Shown here: one piece after another, positions 46,181 to 54,479 of the stretch | How positions within the stretch are numbered: the first letter of the stretch is position 1 | Layout of the letters: every line of letters begins with the position of its first letter | Assembly (NCBI RefSeq): GCF_000421185.1 | Contig: NZ_ATWJ01000009.1 | Location: 250,868-314,867 of the forward strand | Source: Ornithinimicrobium pekingense DSM 21552 | GTDB lineage: Bacteria; Actinomycetota; Actinomycetes; Actinomycetales; Dermatophilaceae | Direction: 5' to 3' | DNA: 64,000 nucleotides | Notes under the pieces: generated by a model | The model's input: the letters and a program-made list of their open reading frames with translations, nothing else | Databases searched by the model: none | Told to the model about the DNA's origin: nothing | Program-made: the position numbers and the translations under genes

Positions 46181-46241
46181 CCGCCCAACGCTACCTGTGC
46201 GTCGCCGAGTTCGGGTATGCAGCACGCGCTCGGGTGCTCGC

Positions 46242-46886
46242 TCACCCCGCGACGAAGCACAGCGCCGAGATGATGCGGGTCCCGCCCGGGTCGACCGGCA
46301 GGGTCTCGTGGGGCAGCAGACCGCCGAGCAGCACGATGCTCTGGCCGGGAGCGGCCTTGACCAGGCCCAGGCCGACCTCGCCGAGCCTGCGGACCTCGTG
46401 CAGGTCCCGGCCCAGGTGGGCGGCGTGGACGAGCAGCCCGCCCGAGGGCCGGTCTGGTCCCGCGTCGTCGCGCAGCACGCTGATCAGGGTGACGTCGCAG
46501 GTCTCGATGTCCAGGTGCAGCCCGAGGTGGTCGCCGGGGTGCACGTAGTAGCTGTAGCTGCCGCGGGTGCCTGTCGGGCGGACCCGGGTCCCGCACAGGT
46601 GCGAGAGATAGTCGCTGAGCCACGGCGCGTTGTAGAGCGCGTCCTGCACCGGGCCGCCGCCGGAGGTGTACAGGTGCCGCGCCGGGGTGCCTCCACGACC
46701 GGCGGTCCCGTCGTCGACGTCGACGTCCTGCCGGTCGGACTCTGCGTAGCGACTGTGCGCCTCCTGCGTCAGCGCCCCGAGCACACCCGGCTCGGGCAGC
46801 CCGTCGACGACCATGACGCCGCCGGCCGCCCCCACGGGGCCGCGCAGCAGGCGCTGCGCGGCCCCGGGCAGGGTCGCCGTGCTCAT
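46242..46886 (-). CDS. 2-oxoglutarate/Fe(II)-dependent oxygenase-like protein
   Basis: 214 residues. Double-stranded beta-helix oxygenase: Fe ligands H124 and D126 in HLGLHLDIETCDVT, distal H193 in LLPHETLP, 2OG-binding R204 in GGTRIISA. Resembles prolyl-hydroxylase-type members in layout. ATG overlaps the stop of the prodomain-like gene (ATGA); it is the last gene of a four-gene operon with a subtilase that has a proline-rich tail, its possible substrate (inference). Confidence 0.78.
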   Translation of the reverse strand: MSTATLPGAAQRLLRGPVGAAGGVMVVDGLPEPGVLGALTQEAHSRYAESDRQDVDVDDGTAGRGGTPARHLYTSGGGPVQDALYNAPWLSDYLSHLCGTRVRPTGTRGSYSYYVHPGDHLGLHLDIETCDVTLISVLRDDAGPDRPSGGLLVHAAHLGRDLHEVRRLGEVGLGLVKAAPGQSIVLLGGLLPHETLPVDPGGTRIISALCFVAG

Positions 46887-47239
46887 GTCGGCTCCGGACC
46901 GTGCAGCTCGGCGGGCCGCTCGAGGGCGACGGCGACGAGCTCGCGCTGCAGGTCCTCCGGCAGGCCGGAGAGGGGCAGCTCGTCACCGACCTCCGTCGTC
47001 CAGCCCCCGTCGGCCGCCGGCACCGGTGCGACGCCGAAGGTGTCCTCGAAGGTCGCGACCGGTGCCTCGACCGCGAAGGTCGGGCCGCTGGCCGGGCCGC
47101 AGGCGAAGCCTGCCTCGGTCAGACGACCGGCGACCGCGTCGACGGCCTCGGTCGTCCGGGCCAGGACGAGGGCCACGACGGCCCTGCCCCCGTCGCCGTG
47201 GTCCGGCGGCGGCGACGGCACCGAGGGTGGGACGGACAT
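46883..47239 (-). CDS. Free prodomain-like protein
   Basis: 118 residues with a Pro-rich start. The core AVDAVAGRLTEAGFACGPASGPTFAVEAPVATFEDTFGVA aligns with subtilase residues 84-120 (VQQAAAALEDAGFTVLQV...QTFEQAFGA), the S53-like/subtilase prodomain pattern of a beta-alpha-beta fold. It could act in trans as chaperone or inhibitor of the protease. GTG/ATG start: ATG 47239 lies 12 bp after the subtilase stop; its own stop overlaps the oxygenase start. No catalytic motif. Confidence 0.6.
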   Translation of the reverse strand: MSVPPSVPSPPPDHGDGGRAVVALVLARTTEAVDAVAGRLTEAGFACGPASGPTFAVEAPVATFEDTFGVAPVPAADGGWTTEVGDELPLSGLPEDLQRELVAVALERPAELHGPEPT

Positions 47240-47251
47240 GCTCGGCCTCCC

Positions 47252-49240
47252 TCAGATCTCGGGCGGGTTGTCGGACTCGATGATGAAGCGCTCCAGCTCG
47301 GCCAGGTCCTCGGCGGTGATGCCAGAGCCCTGGCCGGGGGCCGGCGCGGCGCCGGGCTGCTCCATACCCATGGCCTGCTCGGCACCACCCATGACCTGCT
47401 CGGCGCCGTAGGCCTGCTGACCCGGCTCCTGCCATCCCGGCTGCTCCTCGAAGGGGCCGGGGTCGATCGGCGGCCGGAAGGGCAGCACCGGCGGCCGGAA
47501 CGGCAGGATCGGCCCGATGACGGGGTGGAACGGCCGCACCGGGCCGATCGCCGGGTGGATGGGGCGCACCGGCCCGATCGCCGGGTGGATCGGGCGCACC
47601 GGCAGCGTCGGCAGCACCGGACGGAACGGGCGCACCGGGCCGATCGCCGGGTGGATCGGCACGACGGGCACGACCGGACCGACGATGCAGCGCAGCTTGG
47701 CGATGAGCACCGCGCGGTGGGCGTCGACGAGCCCGTTGCCGGTGGCGGTGTCCGGCCCCACCACCGCGGAGTTGCCGAAGTTGGGGTGGTTGGTGCCCTG
47801 GGTGACGTCCCGGGCGGTGTCCATGAGCACCTGGCGCACCTGCGCCGGGGTCAGCCGCGCGCACACCTGCCGGATCAGCGCGCAGACGCCGGCGATCTGC
47901 GGGCAGGAGGCACTGGTGCCGCTGAAGGCGCCCCATCCGTCGTTCGTCGCCGTCTCGTCCCCGTTGGGGTGCGTGCCGCCGCCGCTGCCCTGGTCGATGG
48001 CGCAGCCGGCCGGGATGGGCAGCATGAGGTAGGCGGCTCTGGGCAGCATCCCCACCAGTCCCGAGACGTCGGGCACTCGGCGGCCGGGGTAGATGTTGGA
48101 CATGAAGCCGCTGGAGTAGTCGGAGGCCTCGAGCGTGCCGTCCGGACGCCGGTGCACCCCGCCGACGGAGATGACGTCGGGGTGCTGCCCGGGGAAGCCC
48201 CAGCCGCCGTTGCTGGCGGAGAAGCAGACGATGATGCCGTTGGCCACCGCGCCGGCGACGGCCGCGGCGAGCGCCTGGTTGGCCGCGCTGAGCGGCCCGA
48301 ACCGCTGGCTCGAGCCCCAGCTGTTGGTGATGATGTGGGGGTTCAGTGCTGCCGCGGCGTTGAAGGCCGCGGTGACGTTGACGAGCGCACCCGAGGCGGT
48401 CGCCGTCTTGACCGGGTAGAGCGTGATGTCGGGGGCGGTGGCGAAGATGTTGGCCGACTCCCCCGTCCCGTGACCGTTCTCGTCGATCGTCGGGTCGGCC
48501 GTGCCCGGGCCGAGCGTGGTCGGCTCGACGCGGTAGCCGTGGTCGGTGAAGAAGGCATGGTCCTGGAAGCCGGTGTCGACCATCGCGACCCGGATGCCCT
48601 TGCCGGTGATGCCGTTGCGGTGCGGCCGCTCGGCGTTGAGCGCCACAGACACGTCGTCGGGGACGCGCAGGTGCCAGTAGTCGACGATCGGCGGCAGGGA
48701 CAGCGGCGCGTGCAGGTAGTAGGGCTCCTCGATCGCGACACCCTCCAGCACCTGGGCGAACTCGGTGCCCTCGGTCTCGACGAGGCCGGGCACCGCGGTG
48801 TCGGCGTTGTCGATGAAGGTCGCCTCCGCCTCCACCGCACCCGGCTTGATGACGGCCCTCTGCTCGGTGAAGAGGTGCGCACCGAAGGCCTGCTCGAAGG
48901 TCTGCGCGTCCCCGGCGAAGTTGATGAGCAGGTTGCTGACCTGCAGCACCGTGAAGCCGGCGTCCTCCAGCGCGGCGGCGGCCTGCTGGACGTCGTCGTC
49001 GGAGGAGACGAAGGCGTCGACGGTCTCGGCGGTCGCCACCACGTCGGGGGTGAAGAGGGAGGTCCCACCCACGGACGGGGGCGAGGCCACCGCATAGATG
49101 AGGTCGGGGAAGTCCCGACCCCGCCCGGACGAGCGCGGCGAGCTGCCCTTCCCCTTCGCGGCGCTCCTGGACCTGGTCGTGCTCTTCGTGGTCCTGCGGG
49201 TGCTGTTGCCTGTCGCCGGGTTGTCGTCGTCGTTGGCCAT
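47252..49240 (-). CDS. Subtilisin-like (S8) protease with proline-rich repeat tail
   Basis: 662 residues. No signal peptide: a polar basic N-terminus (1-43), a kumamolisin-like prodomain region (44-180), then an S8 domain with catalytic D222 (VAMVDTG), H257 (NGHGTGESAN), oxyanion N344 (SASNGGWG) and S443 (SGTSASCPQIAG). The tail at 521-597 has 26 Pro in 77 residues with three copies of a ten-residue unit IHPAIGPVRP (529-538, 551-560, 561-570), then a Gln/Gly/Pro-rich part and a charged C-terminus. ATG has AGGAGCTAG upstream and starts two bases after the glycosyltransferase stop. Confidence 0.87.
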   Translation of the reverse strand: MANDDDNPATGNSTRRTTKSTTRSRSAAKGKGSSPRSSGRGRDFPDLIYAVASPPSVGGTSLFTPDVVATAETVDAFVSSDDDVQQAAAALEDAGFTVLQVSNLLINFAGDAQTFEQAFGAHLFTEQRAVIKPGAVEAEATFIDNADTAVPGLVETEGTEFAQVLEGVAIEEPYYLHAPLSLPPIVDYWHLRVPDDVSVALNAERPHRNGITGKGIRVAMVDTGFQDHAFFTDHGYRVEPTTLGPGTADPTIDENGHGTGESANIFATAPDITLYPVKTATASGALVNVTAAFNAAAALNPHIITNSWGSSQRFGPLSAANQALAAAVAGAVANGIIVCFSASNGGWGFPGQHPDVISVGGVHRRPDGTLEASDYSSGFMSNIYPGRRVPDVSGLVGMLPRAAYLMLPIPAGCAIDQGSGGGTHPNGDETATNDGWGAFSGTSASCPQIAGVCALIRQVCARLTPAQVRQVLMDTARDVTQGTNHPNFGNSAVVGPDTATGNGLVDAHRAVLIAKLRCIVGPVVPVVPIHPAIGPVRPFRPVLPTLPVRPIHPAIGPVRPIHPAIGPVRPFHPVIGPILPFRPPVLPFRPPIDPGPFEEQPGWQEPGQQAYGAEQVMGGAEQAMGMEQPGAAPAPGQGSGITAEDLAELERFIIESDNPPEI

Positions 49241-49242
49241 TG

Positions 49243-50211
49243 CTAGCTCCTGGTGTGCATGGGCATGAGCACCGCCGTGGGCGTGGACCGGTGGGCGAGC
49301 CAGCCCAGCGCGGTGCGGGTGTCGGTGGAGAAGTAGTGGCAGAGCAGCCAACGGTCGACCGGGGTCGCCCCCGGGTCGGCCAGCTCACCGTTCTGCGCGA
49401 CGTGCGCGGGCGACAGGAACCCGGTGGTCAGCCCGGGGAGGGCGCCCAGCGAGAGCCAGGTGGCGACCTCCTCGACGATCCACTGGTTCGCCGACGGATA
49501 GGGCAGCGCCCGCGCGCGCTGCTCCCCCGAGGCCAGCAGGTGGGCGGCCTCGACACGCTCGAGCGTGCCGTAGCCGCTGCCCGCCGTGTGGGCGGGCGTG
49601 AGCGACATCCACACCACGAGGTGCCAGACGCACCGGACAAACCACTCGTGCAGCGCCGCCAGGTGCGTGCTGCGGCCGTGGTTGAGCAGGACCACCCCGG
49701 TGTTGAAGGGGGGTATGGCGTGCACGCCCAGCCCGTGCACGAGGCGCAGCAGCGCGGGCAAGTCGAGGAAGTCCCGGTCCGGGCCGTAGCGGCTGGGGCC
49801 GGTGTGCACCTCCTCGCGGGCGTAGACGTCGGCCTCGGTGTAGCGGGCGGCCAGGTCCTCGACGTCGCCGGCGAAGAGGGTGTCGGCGTCGCAGCACAGC
49901 ACCCGGTCGACAGGGCCCAGGGCGCCGTGGGACAGGAACTTGTGCAGCGTCGGGTTCGCGGCCAGCACCGGCCAGCCCTCGGGGCACAGCGAGGCGAGGC
50001 GGGCGGCATACGAGCCCATCTCGAGGAGGTCCGCACCGTAGGTGCGGCAGATCTCCGGCAGCCCGGCGGGAGGCTCGTCGTGGACGAGGACGACCGCGGG
50101 GACGCGGGTGTTGTGCCGGCGCAGGCTCCACAGGCTGGTCCGCAGCTGGTCGAGCAGCCGGGACGGGTCCGTGGCCGGATCGAACGAGAGCGAGTACTGC
50201 ACCAGCATCAT
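49243..50211 (-). CDS. GT-A fold glycosyltransferase-like protein
   Basis: 322 residues. Nucleotide-sugar binding DxD motif at 108-110 (VDRVLCCDADTLF), followed by FNTGVVLLN (169-177), as in GT8-like and related enzymes. Donor and acceptor unknown. First gene of the operon with the subtilase; ATG ATG start after GGGGAGGC. If it modifies the protease tail, the DxD plus operon context would make sense, but this is untested. 138-bp upstream region holds two hairpins and follows dnaE. Confidence 0.75.
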   Translation of the reverse strand: MMLVQYSLSFDPATDPSRLLDQLRTSLWSLRRHNTRVPAVVLVHDEPPAGLPEICRTYGADLLEMGSYAARLASLCPEGWPVLAANPTLHKFLSHGALGPVDRVLCCDADTLFAGDVEDLAARYTEADVYAREEVHTGPSRYGPDRDFLDLPALLRLVHGLGVHAIPPFNTGVVLLNHGRSTHLAALHEWFVRCVWHLVVWMSLTPAHTAGSGYGTLERVEAAHLLASGEQRARALPYPSANQWIVEEVATWLSLGALPGLTTGFLSPAHVAQNGELADPGATPVDRWLLCHYFSTDTRTALGWLAHRSTPTAVLMPMHTRS

Positions 50212-50241
50212 GCCTCCCCGAAAGGGCCCGATACCGCTGGG

Positions 50242-50313
50242 GGCTCATGCTCCTCCTGAGCCGAACCCGCGCGCAAGACCCATCTGCGCAGAGACGGGGC
50301 GACCGGCGCAGAT
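50242..50313. terminator. Two hairpins between dnaE and the glycosyltransferase gene
   Basis: GGCTCA/TGAGCC arms (50242-50262) and ATCTGCGC/GCGCAGAT arms (50282-50289, 50306-50313). They lie in the 138-bp gap after the dnaE stop; they may stop dnaE transcription before the four-gene operon. Confidence 0.5.
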
Positions 50314-50349
50314 ACGCCCTCTACGCCGGCCGGCCGGCGACCTCCGGGG

Positions 50350-53300
50350 TCAGCCGCTGATGCAGGCCGGCCCGAGCAGCGCCTTCAGCTCGCCGAAGAG
50401 CTCCGCCGAGGCTTTCACCCGCAGCGACTCGTCGAGCTTGAGCAGCACGTTGCGTCCTGGCTGCACCAGGTTGACGTGCACCTCGGTGCTGCCCGGATGG
50501 TTGGTCAGGACGCCCTTGAGCTTGTGCGCGAGCCCGTCGGTGGCGCGGGACAGCGGCATGTTGAGCACGACCGGCCCGCGCGGGCCCTGCTTGATGTCGG
50601 GCAGCATCAGCTCGTTGGCGAGCAGCTCGGAGCCGTCGTCGCCCTTCTTGAGCCGGCCCTTGACCACGGCGACGGTGTCCTCGGCCAGCATCGTCGAGAT
50701 CGTCATGTAGGTCTTGGGCCAGAAGACGACGTCGATCGAGCCGGCCATGTCCTCGATGGACAGGCGGGCGTAGGGGTCGCCGTTCTTGGTGCGCTTGAGC
50801 TGCAGGTTGGTCATCATCCCCGCGACGGTGATGAAGTCACCGTCCTTGGCCCCGTCCTCGCCCACGATCTCCAGGATCGAGGCGCTGGCGTGCTGGGACA
50901 GGATGTGCTCGATGCCGTTGAGCGGGTGGTCGGAGACGTAGAGGCCGAGCATCTCCCGCTCGAAGGCAAGCAGCACCGACTTGTCCCACTCCAGGGAGGG
51001 CACCGGTGGCAGGGTGACGATCTGCATGCTCTCGTCGGGCTGCCCGTCGTCGCCGAAGCCGAACCCGGAGAACAGGCTGTCCTGCCCGATCGCCTCCTGG
51101 CGCTTCTCGTCCACGAGCGCCTCGACATACCTCTCGTGCACGCTGACCAGACCCTGGCGGGTGTGCCCGAGGCTGTCGAACGCGCCGGCCTTGCACAGCG
51201 ACTCGATGGTCCGCTTGTTGCAGACGACCACCGGCGACTTGCGCAGGAAGTCCTCGAAGGAGGTGAACTCCCCCTTCTCCTCGCGCGCAGCCACGATCCC
51301 GGCGACGACGTTGCGGCCGACGTTGCGGATCGCGGAGAGGCCGAAGCGGATGTCGTCGCCGACCGCGGCGAAGTTGGCGACCGACTGGTTCACGTCGGGC
51401 GGCAGCACCGCGATGCCCATCCGCCGGCACTCGGCCAGGTAGAGCGCGGTCTTGTCCTTGTCGTCGCCCACGCTGGTGAGCAGGGCTGCCATGTACTCGG
51501 CCGGGTAGTTGGCCTTGAGGTAGCCGGTCCAGTAGGAGATGACGCCGTAGGCCGCGGTGTGGGCCTTGTTGAACGCGTAGTCGGAGAAGGGGACCAGCAC
51601 GCCCCACAGCGCGGCGATCGACGCCTCGTTGTAACCGTTGGCCTTCATGCCCTCGGAGAAGGGGACGTACTCGGCGTCGAGCACCTCCTTCTTCTTCTTG
51701 CCCATCGCCCGGCGGAGCAGGTCGGCGTTGCCGAGCGTGTACCCCGCGAGCTTCTGGGCGATCTCCATCACCTGCTCCTGGTAGATGCAGAGACCGTAGG
51801 TGTTGCCCAGGATCGGCCCGAGCGCCTCCTCCATCTGCGGCTGCAGCTTGCCCTTCAGCTGCGGGTCGAGCGGGACGACCTCCTGCTGGCCGTTCTTGCG
51901 CAGGGCGAAGTTGGTGTGGGCGTTCACGCCCATCGGGCCGGGCCGGTAGAGCGCGAGCGCCGCGGAGATGTCCTCGAAGTTGTCCGGGCGCATGAGCCGC
52001 AGCAGCTGGCGCATGCCGTTGCCGTCGAGCTGGAAGACGCCGAGCGTGTCACCGCGACCGAGCAGCTTGTAGGTCGCCTCGTCGGTCATGTCCTTGGACA
52101 GCGCGTCGAGGTCGATGTCCTCGCCGCGGTTGTCCTTGATGTTGTTGATCGCGTCGTCGAGGACCGTGAGGTTGCGCAGGCCCAGGAAGTCCATCTTGAC
52201 CAGCCCGAGGGTCTCGCACGTCGGGTAGTCGAACTGGGTGATGATCTGGCCGTCCTGGTCGCGGCGCATGATCGGGATGACGTCCAGCAGCGGCTCGCTG
52301 GACATGATGACGCCGGCCGCGTGCACGCCCCACTGACGCTTCAGGCCCTCCAGGCCCTTGGCGGTCTCGAAGACCTCGGCGGCATGCGGGTCCTCGACGA
52401 GCAGCTCGCGGAACTCGCCGGCCTCGCCATACCTCTTGTGGTCGGGGTCGTGGATCCCGGTGAGCGGGATGCCCTTGCCCATGACGTCCGGCGGCATCGC
52501 CTTGGTGAGCTTCTCGCCCATCGCGAAGGGGTAGCCCATCACACGCGAGGCGTCCTTGAGGGCCTGCTTGGCCTTGATCGTGCCGTAGGTGACGATCATC
52601 GCCACGCGGTCGTCGCCGTACTTCTCGGTGACGTAGCGGATGACCTCGGAGCGTCGCCGGTCGTCGAAGTCGACGTCGAAGTCGGGCATCGACCTGCGCT
52701 CGGGGTTGAGGAAGCGCTCGAAGATCAGGCCGTGGGGGATCGGGTCGAGGTCGGTGATGCCCATCGCGTAGGCGCACATGGAACCGGCACCCGAACCACG
52801 ACCCGGCCCCACCCGGATGCCGTTCTTCTTGGCCCAGTTGATGAAGTCGGCGACGACGAGGAAGTAGCCGGCGTAGCCCTTGGAGATGATCACCTCGGAC
52901 TCGTAGGCGGCCTGCTTCGTCGCGTAGTCCGGCACCCCCTCGGGGAAGCGCCGCTGCAGGCCGGTCTCAACCTCGGAGAGGAACCAGCTGGTCTCGTCGT
53001 GACCCTCGGGGCAGGGGAAGCGGGGCATGTAGCGCCCCTCCCCCTCGGTGAAGGAGATGTCGCAACGCTCGGCGACGACGAGGGTGTTGTCGCACGCCTC
53101 GGGCAGCTCGCGCCAGATGTGGCGCATCTCCTGGGCGGTCTTGAGGTAGTAGCCGTCGCCGTCGAACTTGAACCGGTTGGGGTCCTGCATCGTCGAGCCA
53201 GACTGCACGCACAGCAGCGCCGAGTGCGCCTTGGCGTCCTCCTGCGTGGTGTAGTGCAGGTCGTTGGTCGCCAGCAGCGGCAGGCTCAGCTCCTTGGCGA

Positions 53301-53934
53301 GCCTGAGCAGGTCCTGGCGCGTCTGGCGCTCGATGGCGATGCCGTGGTCCATCAGCTCGACGTAGACGTTCTCCGCGCCGAAGATGTCCTTGAGGTCGGA
53401 GGCCCACTGCACCGCCTCGTCCCACTGCCCCAGCCGCAGGCGCGTCTGCACCTCGCTGGACGGGCAGCCGGTCGTGACGATCATCCCCTGGCCGTACTGC
53501 TCCAGCAGCTCGCGGTCCATGCGCGGCTTGAAGTAGTAGCCCTCCATCGAGGCCAGCGAGGCCATCCGGAAGAGGTTGTGCATGCCGTTGTTGTTGCGCG
53601 CCAGCATCGTCATGTGGGTGTAGGCACCACCACCGGAGACGTCGTCGCGGCCACCCTCGCCGTACTTCACCCGGGTCTTGTCGGTGCGGTGCGTGCCCGG
53701 CGTCAGGTAGGCCTCGAGGCCGATGATCGGCTTGACGTCGTACTTCTGCGCGGTCTTCCAGAACTCGTAGGCGCCGAAGATGAACCCGTGGTCGGTCGTC
53801 GCGATCGCCGGCATGCCCAGGTCGGCCGCGGTGGAGAGCATGTCCTCGATCCGGGCCGCACCGTCGAGCATCGAGTACTCGGTGTGGTTGTGCAGGTGGA
53901 CGAAGTTCTGCGCGGGGCTGGCTGGCGATGACAT
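50350..53934 (-). CDS. dnaE: DNA polymerase III alpha subunit
   Basis: 1194 residues, full-length replicative DnaE1. N-terminal PHP domain (FVHLHNHTEYSMLDGAARIEDM, TDHGFIFGAYEFWKTA), catalytic region with PDFDVDFDDRRRSEVIRYV, palm and thumb domains, GVLVPFSDYAFNKAHTAAYGVISY, and a C-terminal OB domain. Essential for chromosomal replication. TAGGAT (53943-53948) is eight bases before the ATG with no ribosome-binding site: leaderless or near-leaderless. Divergent from the arsR-like gene. Confidence 0.97.
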   Translation of the reverse strand: MSSPASPAQNFVHLHNHTEYSMLDGAARIEDMLSTAADLGMPAIATTDHGFIFGAYEFWKTAQKYDVKPIIGLEAYLTPGTHRTDKTRVKYGEGGRDDVSGGGAYTHMTMLARNNNGMHNLFRMASLASMEGYYFKPRMDRELLEQYGQGMIVTTGCPSSEVQTRLRLGQWDEAVQWASDLKDIFGAENVYVELMDHGIAIERQTRQDLLRLAKELSLPLLATNDLHYTTQEDAKAHSALLCVQSGSTMQDPNRFKFDGDGYYLKTAQEMRHIWRELPEACDNTLVVAERCDISFTEGEGRYMPRFPCPEGHDETSWFLSEVETGLQRRFPEGVPDYATKQAAYESEVIISKGYAGYFLVVADFINWAKKNGIRVGPGRGSGAGSMCAYAMGITDLDPIPHGLIFERFLNPERRSMPDFDVDFDDRRRSEVIRYVTEKYGDDRVAMIVTYGTIKAKQALKDASRVMGYPFAMGEKLTKAMPPDVMGKGIPLTGIHDPDHKRYGEAGEFRELLVEDPHAAEVFETAKGLEGLKRQWGVHAAGVIMSSEPLLDVIPIMRRDQDGQIITQFDYPTCETLGLVKMDFLGLRNLTVLDDAINNIKDNRGEDIDLDALSKDMTDEATYKLLGRGDTLGVFQLDGNGMRQLLRLMRPDNFEDISAALALYRPGPMGVNAHTNFALRKNGQQEVVPLDPQLKGKLQPQMEEALGPILGNTYGLCIYQEQVMEIAQKLAGYTLGNADLLRRAMGKKKKEVLDAEYVPFSEGMKANGYNEASIAALWGVLVPFSDYAFNKAHTAAYGVISYWTGYLKANYPAEYMAALLTSVGDDKDKTALYLAECRRMGIAVLPPDVNQSVANFAAVGDDIRFGLSAIRNVGRNVVAGIVAAREEKGEFTSFEDFLRKSPVVVCNKRTIESLCKAGAFDSLGHTRQGLVSVHERYVEALVDEKRQEAIGQDSLFSGFGFGDDGQPDESMQIVTLPPVPSLEWDKSVLLAFEREMLGLYVSDHPLNGIEHILSQHASASILEIVGEDGAKDGDFITVAGMMTNLQLKRTKNGDPYARLSIEDMAGSIDVVFWPKTYMTISTMLAEDTVAVVKGRLKKGDDGSELLANELMLPDIKQGPRGPVVLNMPLSRATDGLAHKLKGVLTNHPGSTEVHVNLVQPGRNVLLKLDESLRVKASAELFGELKALLGPACISG

Positions 53935-54076
53935 CGCAGACGATCCTAGATCGCCCCACCGACAGGTATGACGAGCCGGTCACCGACTCGTCCGGGCCGC
54001 TGCGCCGACCTGCACCGACGCCAGGGTCCGGCGCGGCGGACCGCACACCCGACAGCTCTTCCGAGCGGATTGAGCA

Positions 54077-54091
54077 GATGCTAAATTCATC
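54077..54091. promoter_or_regulatory. AT-rich inverted repeat before the ArsR-type gene
   Basis: GATG-CTAAATT-CATC, in a short AT-rich patch unlike its surroundings, 30 bases before the GTG. Likely autoregulatory ArsR operator, by form and position. Confidence 0.45.
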
Positions 54092-54119
54092 AAACCATCC
54101 TATCTCGATCCGAGGAACC

Positions 54120-54479
54120 GTGCCCGACAGCTCCCCCGACGCCCCGCTCTACGAGATCAAGGCCAACCTCTTCAAGGCCCTGGCCCACCCCGCCCGCGTG
54201 CGGATCCTGGAGATCCTCGTCGCCGCCGGCGGCCCGTGCCCCGTCAGCGACCTTCTCGACGCGCTCGGCCTCGAGGCGTCGCTGCTCTCCCAGCACCTCG
54301 CCGTCCTGCGCCGCCACCACGTCGTGACGTCCACGCGCAGCGGCAACGCCGTCACCTACGAGCTGGCCCACCCGCAGGTCGCCGACCTGCTGGCGGTCGC
54401 CCGCTCCTTCCTCCTCGACCGGCTCACCACCCAGCAGAAGCAGCTCGCGCTGGCCACCCGGCTGGAGTCGGCACGATGA
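54120..54479 (+). CDS. ArsR/SmtB-family transcriptional regulator
   Basis: 119 residues. Winged helix: YEIKANLFKALAHPARVRILEIL, recognition region VSDLLDALGLEASLLSQHLAVLRRHHVVTSTRSGNAVTYEL. It lacks the usual ELCVCDL metal-binding Cys motif (here GGPCPVSDL has one Cys), so metal sensing is doubtful. GTG start has CGAGGA nearby. Its stop overlaps the SulP start (ATGA). Pairing of this ArsR type with SulP transporters recurs in Actinobacteria. Confidence 0.85.
   Translation: MPDSSPDAPLYEIKANLFKALAHPARVRILEILVAAGGPCPVSDLLDALGLEASLLSQHLAVLRRHHVVTSTRSGNAVTYELAHPQVADLLAVARSFLLDRLTTQQKQLALATRLESAR

Noticed and set aside
50476-53931. 1151-codon open frame opposite dnaE.
   Set aside because: Shadow of dnaE caused by high GC; no coherent domains.
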